Assembly: GCF_019263585.2 (NCBI RefSeq)
Contig: NZ_JADQDF010000001.1
Coordinates: 4,722,501 to 4,786,500, forward strand
Direction: 5' to 3'
Source: Pseudonocardia oceani
GTDB taxonomy: Bacteria; Actinomycetota; Actinomycetes; Mycobacteriales; Pseudonocardiaceae
Length of the DNA: 64,000 bases
A program made the translations under genes and the position numbers. How positions within the stretch are numbered: the first letter of the stretch is position 1; the number at the start of each line of letters is the position of its first letter. The notes beneath the pieces were generated by a model. The model worked only from the letters and a program-made list of their open reading frames with translations. It searched no databases and was not told where the DNA came from. Positions 59,003-64,000 of this stretch are shown here, one piece after another.

Positions 59003-59858
59003 TCAGGCGCCGAGCACGGCGCGCGCGCCGACCGGCCCGTTGTCGGCGACGACCCCGCGGATCCTCTTGTCGTACTTGCCGACGCTGGTCTCGGGGACGA
59101 AGGCGTTCTCCAGGTCGATCGTGGAGATCCACTCGCCGCCGGACCTGAGGAGGTCCTCGGAGCGGTCCTCGAGCAGGACGTAGCCCCGGGGTCGATGCAG
59201 CCGACGTCGCCGGTCCTGCGCCGGCCGTCGATCCTCGAGTCCTGGGGTGCGCTCGTCGCGGTAGTACTCGCCGGCGGTGAACGGCGAGCGGACGAAGAAG
59301 GCGCCGATGCTCGTGACGCCCAGGTCCTCGATGATGTCGACGTAGTCGGCCGGCGTCGGGTGCGCGCCGGGCAGCACCACGAGCCAGATCTGGCGCTCGG
59401 CCATGTCGAGCTTGTCGTGCATGGCCAGGACCATGGCCGGCAGGACCATCGCGCGGTGGCTGTAGACGACGCCCTTCGGGTCGCCGGTGGTCGCGCTCGT
59501 GAAGCGCATGGCCGCCGCGGCCTTCTCGTCGAACTCCGCGAACGGCGCGTTTCCGTCGGCGGCGGCGAGCAGGTCCTCGCAGGAGTCGACGGGCTGCGCG
59601 ATGCGGTGCATCGTGAACTCCTGCTGCGCCGGCGACAGGCGCAGGTTGATCGTGTGCAGCACCGGCTGGATCCCGGGCACGCCGAAGTACGTCTCGAGGT
59701 GGCGGTGGTTGTTCCGGGCCAGCGTGCCGACGCGGTCGCCCGGCCGCAGGCCGAGCGTGCGCAGGCCTCGTGACGATCTGCTTCTCGGCGAAGAGCCGCT
59801 CGGTCCGCGACAGCGACGAGTGCAGCAACAGCCGGCTGTCGAACATCAGACCCTGCAT
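59003..59858 (-). pseudogene. Decayed medium-chain acyl-CoA synthetase gene
   Basis: On the minus strand the start MQGLMFDSRLLLHSSLSRTE is typical of AlkK-like acyl-CoA ligases. After a frameshift PGIQPVLHTINLRLSPAQQE, then MRFTSATTGDPKGVVYSHRA (AMP-binding P-loop, with one change) and PADYVDIIEDLGVTS follow. Large internal parts and most of the C-terminal lobe are missing or scrambled; the end reads SGGEWISTIDLENAFV. Several deletions leave about half of the gene, so it is not functional. Confidence 0.8.
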
Positions 59859-59980
59859 CGACCTTCCGCGGTGAGTAGTCCTCGATCGGCCGACTCTCGC
59901 TTGATCTGTGGAGTCTGGCAAGAGTGCGGTGAGCGGGACCCCGGGGGCGCCGGGCCTGGACCCGGGGGGAGCGGCCCAGC

Positions 59981-60163
59981 CCGCAGATCGCCCGGCTGAT
60001 CCGCGAGCTGATCATGACCGGCGAGGCCACCGAGCACCTCGCCGCGCGGTTCGGCGTCAGCGCCACCCCGGTGCGCGAGGCGCTGATGTCGCTGCACGGC
60101 GAGGCGGGAACGCGTCACACCCCGGTTGACGGCTCCTGGGACAGGTGTCACAGTCAATCCTGA
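59981..60163 (+). pseudogene. GntR regulator fragment (winged helix only)
   Basis: About 60 codons read PQIARLIRELIMTGEATEHL, AARFGVSATPVREALMSLHG, EAGTR, the winged-helix part of a GntR regulator with a deletion in the first hairpin, then run out in unrelated sequence. No start or effector domain remains. Confidence 0.6.
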
Positions 60164-60171
60164 CTGTTACA
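60146..60171. promoter_or_regulatory. Operator-like inverted repeat upstream of the thiolase
   Basis: TGTCACAGTCA and TGACTGTTACA form an 11-bp inverted repeat (10 of 11 paired) around ATCC, 37 bp before the thiolase ATG. The size suits a TetR-type dimer; the TetR at 62568 in the same operon is the likely binder. Confidence 0.55.
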
Positions 60172-60207
60172 CCCTGCCGCAGCGGTGCGGCGGAACGAGG
60201 AGACCTC

Positions 60208-61356
60208 ATGCGGGACGCAGTGATCGTCGAGGCCGTGCGCACGCCGGTGGGCAAGCGCAACGGGGGCCTGTCCGGGGTGCACCCCGCCGACCTGTCCGCG
60301 CACGTGCTGCGCAGCCTGGCCGGGCGCACGGGCATCGACCCGTCGGTCGTCGACGACGTCATCTGGGGCTGCGTGTCCCAGATCGGCGAGCAGACCTTCG
60401 ACATCGCCCGCACCGCGGTCCTCGCGGCCGGCTGGCCCGAGACCGTCACGGGCGTCACCGTCGACCGGCAGTGCGGGTCGAGCCAGCAGTCGGTGCACTT
60501 CGCCGCGGCCGGCCTCGTCGCGGGGCAGTACGACGTGGTCGTCGCCGGCGGCGTCGAGTCGATGAGCCGCGTGCCGATGGGCTCCTCGCTCGCCGGTGCC
60601 GACCCCTACGGCGCCGACTTCGCCGCCCGCTACGACGGCGTGCGCCCCAACCAGGGCGTCGGCGCCGAGATGATCGCCGAGCGCTGGGGCTTCTCCCGCA
60701 CCCAGCTCGACGAGTACTCCGTGGCCAGCCACGAGAAGGCCGCGGCCGCGCAGGACGAGGGGCGCTTCGACGGCCAGATCGCCCCGGTCACGCTGCCCGA
60801 CGGCACCGTCGTGAGCCGCGACGAGGGCATCCGCCGCGGCTCGTCGGTGGAGTCGCTCGGCGGGCTCAAGACCGTCTTCAAGCCCGAGGGCGGCGTGATC
60901 ACCGCGGGCAACGCCTCGCAGATCTCCGACGGCTCCGCCGCGCTGCTGATGATGACCGGCGAGAAGGCCCGCGAGCTGGGCCTCACGCCGATCGCGCGCG
61001 TGCACACGGCCGTCCTCGCCGGGGCCGACCCGGTGATCATGCTGACCGCGCCCATCCCGGCCACGCAGAAGGCCCTGGCGAAGTCGGGCCTGAGCCTCGA
61101 CGAGATCGGCGCGTTCGAGGTCAACGAGGCGTTCGCGCCGGTGCCGCTGGCCTGGCTGGCCGACCTCGGCGCCGACGCCAAGGGCCTCAACCCGAACGGC
61201 GGCGCGATCGCGCTGGGGCACCCGCTGGGCGGCTCGGGCGCGCGGTTGATGACCACGCTCGTGCACCACATGCGCGACCAGGGCGTCCGCTACGGCCTGC
61301 AGACCATGTGCGAGGGCGGCGGCCAGGCCAACGCCACCATCCTCGAGCTGCTCTGA
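60208..61356 (+). CDS. Acetyl-CoA C-acyltransferase (thiolase)
   Basis: A 382-residue thiolase: the start DAVIVEAVRTPVGKRNGGLS, nucleophilic Cys in TVDRQCGSSQQSVHFAA, VNEAFAPVPLAW, and the two catalytic blocks GGAIALGHPLGGSGAR and MCEGGGQANATILE. It cleaves 3-ketoacyl-CoA in beta-oxidation. AGGAG lies before the ATG. It leads an operon with an acyl-CoA dehydrogenase (34 bp later) and a TetR gene, preceded by a clear inverted repeat. Confidence 0.93.
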   Translation: MRDAVIVEAVRTPVGKRNGGLSGVHPADLSAHVLRSLAGRTGIDPSVVDDVIWGCVSQIGEQTFDIARTAVLAAGWPETVTGVTVDRQCGSSQQSVHFAAAGLVAGQYDVVVAGGVESMSRVPMGSSLAGADPYGADFAARYDGVRPNQGVGAEMIAERWGFSRTQLDEYSVASHEKAAAAQDEGRFDGQIAPVTLPDGTVVSRDEGIRRGSSVESLGGLKTVFKPEGGVITAGNASQISDGSAALLMMTGEKARELGLTPIARVHTAVLAGADPVIMLTAPIPATQKALAKSGLSLDEIGAFEVNEAFAPVPLAWLADLGADAKGLNPNGGAIALGHPLGGSGARLMTTLVHHMRDQGVRYGLQTMCEGGGQANATILELL

Positions 61357-61390
61357 CCCGCCCGGGCACCGGAGGAGGAGGGGCGCCGCG

Positions 61391-62542
61391 ATGAAGCGCA
61401 CGCTCTACGAGTCGGACCACGAGGACTTCCGGGAGGCGTTCCGGCGCTTCCTGGAGGTCGAGGTCGTGCCCCACCACCTCGACTGGGAGCGCGAGGGCAT
61501 CGTGCCGCGCTCGCTGTTCACCACGGCGGGCACGTCCGGGTTCCTCGGCATGGACGTGCCCGAGGAGTACGGCGGCGGCGGGGTGGCCGACTTCCGGTTC
61601 AACGCCGTCGTCGCCGAGGAGATCGCGCGCAGCGGGGCGGCCGCGGCCGGTCTCGGCCTCACGCTGCACAACGACATCTGCCTGCCCTACTTCCTGTCCT
61701 ACTGCTCGCCCGAGCAGCGCGAGCGCTGGCTACCGGGCATCGTCTCGGGCGAGCTGATCACCGCGATCGCGATGACGGAGCCGGGCATCGGCTCCGACCT
61801 CGCGTCGATGACGACCACGGCCGTCCGCCAGGGCGACCACTACGTCGTCGACGGGGCGAAGACGTTCATCACCAACGGCATCAACGCCGACCTGGTGATC
61901 ACCGCGGTGAAGACCGACCCCACCCAGAAGCACCGCGGCATGTCGCTGGTCGTCCTGGAGCGCGGCATGGAGGGCTTCGAGCGCGGGCGCAACCTCGACA
62001 AGCTCGGCCAGCACGCCCAGGACACCGCCGAGCTGTCGTTCACGGACGTGCAGGTGCCGGTCACCAACCTGCTCGGGTCGGAGGAGGGTCAGGGCTTCAC
62101 CCAGCTCGTCACCAACCTGCCCCAGGAGCGGCTGTCCATCGCCATCTCGGCGGTGGCCGCCGCGCGCACCGCGCTGGAGCAGACGCTGGAGTACGTGAAG
62201 GAGCGGAAGGCGTTCGGGCAGCCGATCGGGTCGTTCCAGAACTCGCGGTTCGTGCTGGCCGAGATCGCCACCGAGGTCGACGTCGCCGAGCACTACGTCG
62301 ACGACTGCGTGCGCGCGCTCAACGCCGGCGAGCTGACGGCCGTCGACGCGTCGAAGGCGAAGTGGTGGTGCACCGAGCTGCAGGGCCGGGCGGTCGACCG
62401 GTGCCTGCAGCTGCACGGCGGCTACGGGTACATGAACGAGTACCCGATCGCCCGCGCCTACGCCGACGCCCGCATCACCCGGATCTACGGCGGGACCACC
62501 GAGATCATGAAGGAGGTCATCGGCAAGTCGATGGGCCTGTGA
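61391..62542 (+). CDS. Acyl-CoA dehydrogenase
   Basis: A 383-residue acyl-CoA dehydrogenase: MDVPEEYGGGGVADFRFNAV, MTEPGIGSDLASMTTTAV, TFITNGINADLVITAV, CLQLHGGYGYMNEYPIARAY, and ITRIYGGTTEIMKEVIGKSM in which the usual EGT catalytic position reads GGT. That change puts it in the group whose catalytic Glu lies elsewhere (isovaleryl/long-chain-like). GGAGGAGGGG precedes the ATG. It follows the thiolase and precedes a TetR gene in one operon. Confidence 0.9.
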   Translation: MKRTLYESDHEDFREAFRRFLEVEVVPHHLDWEREGIVPRSLFTTAGTSGFLGMDVPEEYGGGGVADFRFNAVVAEEIARSGAAAAGLGLTLHNDICLPYFLSYCSPEQRERWLPGIVSGELITAIAMTEPGIGSDLASMTTTAVRQGDHYVVDGAKTFITNGINADLVITAVKTDPTQKHRGMSLVVLERGMEGFERGRNLDKLGQHAQDTAELSFTDVQVPVTNLLGSEEGQGFTQLVTNLPQERLSIAISAVAAARTALEQTLEYVKERKAFGQPIGSFQNSRFVLAEIATEVDVAEHYVDDCVRALNAGELTAVDASKAKWWCTELQGRAVDRCLQLHGGYGYMNEYPIARAYADARITRIYGGTTEIMKEVIGKSMGL

Positions 62543-62567
62543 CCCGACGACCGACCGGAGACCCCCG

Positions 62568-63185
62568 ATGACGACCCCCGCCGTGACCCGCCGCGCCCAG
62601 CGCACCGTGGACAGCCGCGCCCGGATCCTGGAGGCCGCCGTCGGCTGCCTGGTCGAGGAGGGGTTCAGTGCGGCGACGACGCTGCGGATCCAGGCGCGCG
62701 CGGGCGTGTCGCGGGGGCGGCTGCTGCACCACTTCCCGTCGCGGGAGGCGCTGCTCGTGGCCGCGGCGGGGCACATCGCGTCCGTGCGCGTGCGCGAGCA
62801 CGCCGACGACGTCGAGCGGACGCTGCCCGAGGGGCTGACGGCCGGCGAGCGCGCGGCGTGGGTGGTCGAGCGCATGTGGGAGTCGTTCCGCGAGCCGTAC
62901 TTCTGGGCGGCCGTGGAGATGTGGACGGCCGCGCGCACCAACGACGGCATCGCCGAGGCGCTGCTGCCGGGGGAGCGGCGCCTGGGCGGGGTGATCCGCG
63001 AGGGCGTCGACCGGATGTGGGGCCCCGAGCTCGCCGGCCACCCGCGCTACCCGCAGCTGCGCGAGCTGCTGCTCACCAGCATGCGCGGCGTCGCGATGGC
63101 CTATGCCTTCGACCGCCGCGACCCGGCGGGCGACCCGCACCTGGCGCAGTGGGCCGACACCGCGCGCGTGCTGCTCGAGGTCTGA
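62568..63185 (+). CDS. TetR family transcriptional regulator
   Basis: A 205-residue TetR protein: DSRARILEAAVGCLVEEGFS, RAGVSRGRLLHHFPSREALL (helix-turn-helix at about residues 15-60), then a helical ligand domain. It starts 25 bp after the acyl-CoA dehydrogenase stop in the thiolase operon and probably represses that operon through the palindrome at 60146. The inducer may be an acyl-CoA. It converges on the next TetR gene. Confidence 0.88.
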   Translation: MTTPAVTRRAQRTVDSRARILEAAVGCLVEEGFSAATTLRIQARAGVSRGRLLHHFPSREALLVAAAGHIASVRVREHADDVERTLPEGLTAGERAAWVVERMWESFREPYFWAAVEMWTAARTNDGIAEALLPGERRLGGVIREGVDRMWGPELAGHPRYPQLRELLLTSMRGVAMAYAFDRRDPAGDPHLAQWADTARVLLEV

Positions 63186-63204
63186 GCGCGCCCGGGCGGG
63201 GCGG

Positions 63205-63777
63205 TCAGCGCGCCCCGACCAGGCGCAGCGCGAACTCCGCGTGCTGCCAGGCCACCTCGTCCTCGGTGGGCCCGGAGTCGGAGCGGAACCAGACCGCCAC
63301 GCCCATGCCCAGGTCGAGCAGGGCGAACGCGGTGAGCTGCGGCGACTCGACGGTGAACACCCCGGCGGCGACGCCCGCGGCCACGACCTCCTCGAAGCGG
63401 CGCGCGTAGGCCGCGCGCAGCGCGAGCACCGTCGACCGGTGGGGCTCGACGAGGCTGCGCAGCTCCCGGTTGCCGACGAAGGCCTCGCGGCGGTGGCGGG
63501 CGTGGTAGCGGACGTGGGCGTCGACGGCGCGGCGCAGGCGCTCCACGGGGTCGGCGACGCCGGTGACCGCCCGGTCGTGCAGCGCGACCAGGTTCTGCAT
63601 CGTCTCGACGACGAGCGCCGCGAACAGCTCCTGCTTCGAGCTGACGTGCTTGTAGAGGCTCGGGCCGCGGATGCCCACGGCCGCGCCGATGTCGGCCATC
63701 GTCGTGGCCTCGTATCCGCGGCGCACGAACAGGTCGAGCGCGGCGTCGCGGATGCCCGCCATGCGGTCCTCGCCCAT
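63205..63777 (-). CDS. TetR family transcriptional regulator
   Basis: A 190-residue TetR protein: MAGIRDAALDLFVRRGYEAT, MADIGAAVGIRGPSLYKHVS, SKQELFAALVVETMQNLVAL, then a ligand domain (LTAFALLDLGMGVAVWFRSD). The ATG at 63777 is chosen because GGAGGAGG lies just upstream; the longer reading to 63876 has none. It is divergent from the acyl-CoA dehydrogenase gene at 63899, with a perfect short palindrome between them. Confidence 0.88.
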   Translation of the reverse strand: MGEDRMAGIRDAALDLFVRRGYEATTMADIGAAVGIRGPSLYKHVSSKQELFAALVVETMQNLVALHDRAVTGVADPVERLRRAVDAHVRYHARHRREAFVGNRELRSLVEPHRSTVLALRAAYARRFEEVVAAGVAAGVFTVESPQLTAFALLDLGMGVAVWFRSDSGPTEDEVAWQHAEFALRLVGAR

Positions 63778-63867
63778 CGGCCACCTCCTCCGGCCAACGG
63801 AGGGTAGCCCGGATGTGACGTTCCCAGCAGCGGGCTTGCCCGATGCCACCATCTCGTGTCCCATGGT

Positions 63868-63885
63868 GGCTAACACTCATTAGCC
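63868..63885. promoter_or_regulatory. Operator-like palindrome GGCTAA-N6-TTAGCC
   Basis: A perfect 6-bp inverted repeat with a 6-bp spacer, 13 bp before the acyl-CoA dehydrogenase start and 90 bp from the divergent TetR start. It probably is the binding site of that TetR. Confidence 0.5.
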
Positions 63886-63898
63886 TGGAGGCGCGACA

Positions 63899-64000
63899 AT
63901 GGCCGTCGATCTCGCTCCGGAGCCGGCTGTCGCCGAGCTCGTCACCCGCACCGCGCAGTTCGTCCGGGACGTCGTCGTCCCGGTGGAGGTCGCGAACGAC
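63899..64000 (+). CDS. Acyl-CoA dehydrogenase, N-terminal part (cut by window edge)
   Basis: The first 34 codons read MAVDLAPEPAVAELVTRTAQ, FVRDVVVPVEVAND, which resembles the first helix and turn of acyl-CoA dehydrogenases of the VVxPVE type. GGAGG precedes the ATG. It is divergent from the TetR gene at 63205. The rest lies outside the window, so the call rests on a short stretch. Confidence 0.6.
   Translation, partial: MAVDLAPEPAVAELVTRTAQFVRDVVVPVEVAND

Overview
The window is very GC-rich, densely coded DNA with many GTG starts and 1-4 base gene overlaps. Mycothione reductase, NDMA-type alcohol dehydrogenase, AfsR/SARP-like and FCD-GntR regulators point to an actinomycete. A Pseudonocardia/Amycolatopsis-like relative is my inference. 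No rRNA gene and no complete tRNA gene was seen.

1-11.2 kb: a frameshifted fumarate reductase flavoprotein gene at the left edge, then an aromatic-catabolism module. It holds an HpaB-type hydroxylase with a coupled flavin reductase, four luciferase-like oxidoreductases, an MhpB-type extradiol dioxygenase, an isochorismatase-fold protein without the usual catalytic triad, an MhpC-like hydrolase and a YciI protein. An FCD-GntR regulator sits in the middle. Three promoters share a CTAG-N4-CTAG motif just downstream of the -10, which suggests one regulon.

11.2-30.6 kb: a second catabolic module. It holds an alpha/beta hydrolase, a 1004-residue ATPase/BTAD regulator, an amidohydrolase, an APC permease, two paralogous FAD monooxygenases, an SCP2-like protein, a three-subunit molybdenum hydroxylase with CoxD/CoxE-like maturation genes, two RidA proteins, a HIT protein, an FAA-hydrolase-fold enzyme and a second FCD-GntR. 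The palindrome TTGCATGCAA occurs in both divergent regulator intergenic regions of this module (12.2 and 29.0 kb). The mix (Mo hydroxylase, FAD hydroxylases, RidA, amidohydrolase, FAH) suits breakdown of an N-containing or aromatic ring, but the substrate cannot be read from the sequence.

30.6-38.9 kb: a plastic region. An IS3-family element truncates a ribonuclease Z gene. Two 82-bp direct repeats ending in a tRNA 3' end (32.2 and 38.8 kb) then bracket about 6.6 kb holding secreted RTX/Gly-rich proteins, transposase debris and a histidine kinase/LuxR pair. A shared palindrome lies upstream of the secreted-protein genes.

38.9-55.6 kb: mostly housekeeping and accessory genes: DUF1697 protein, MFS exporter with a C-terminal monooxygenase-like domain, MetX-like hydrolase, SDR, tandem TetR fusion, thiolase/SDR debris, acyl-CoA synthetase, a CYP152-like P450 with a CrtI-like oxidoreductase and SRPBCC protein, an Rv2629-like protein, FMN reductase, VIT transporter and mycothione reductase.

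55.6-64 kb: acyl-CoA metabolism: LysR, two complete acyl-CoA dehydrogenases and one partial, alcohol dehydrogenase, decayed acyl-CoA ligase and GntR fragments, thiolase and two TetR regulators, with operator-like palindromes upstream of the thiolase and of the last gene.
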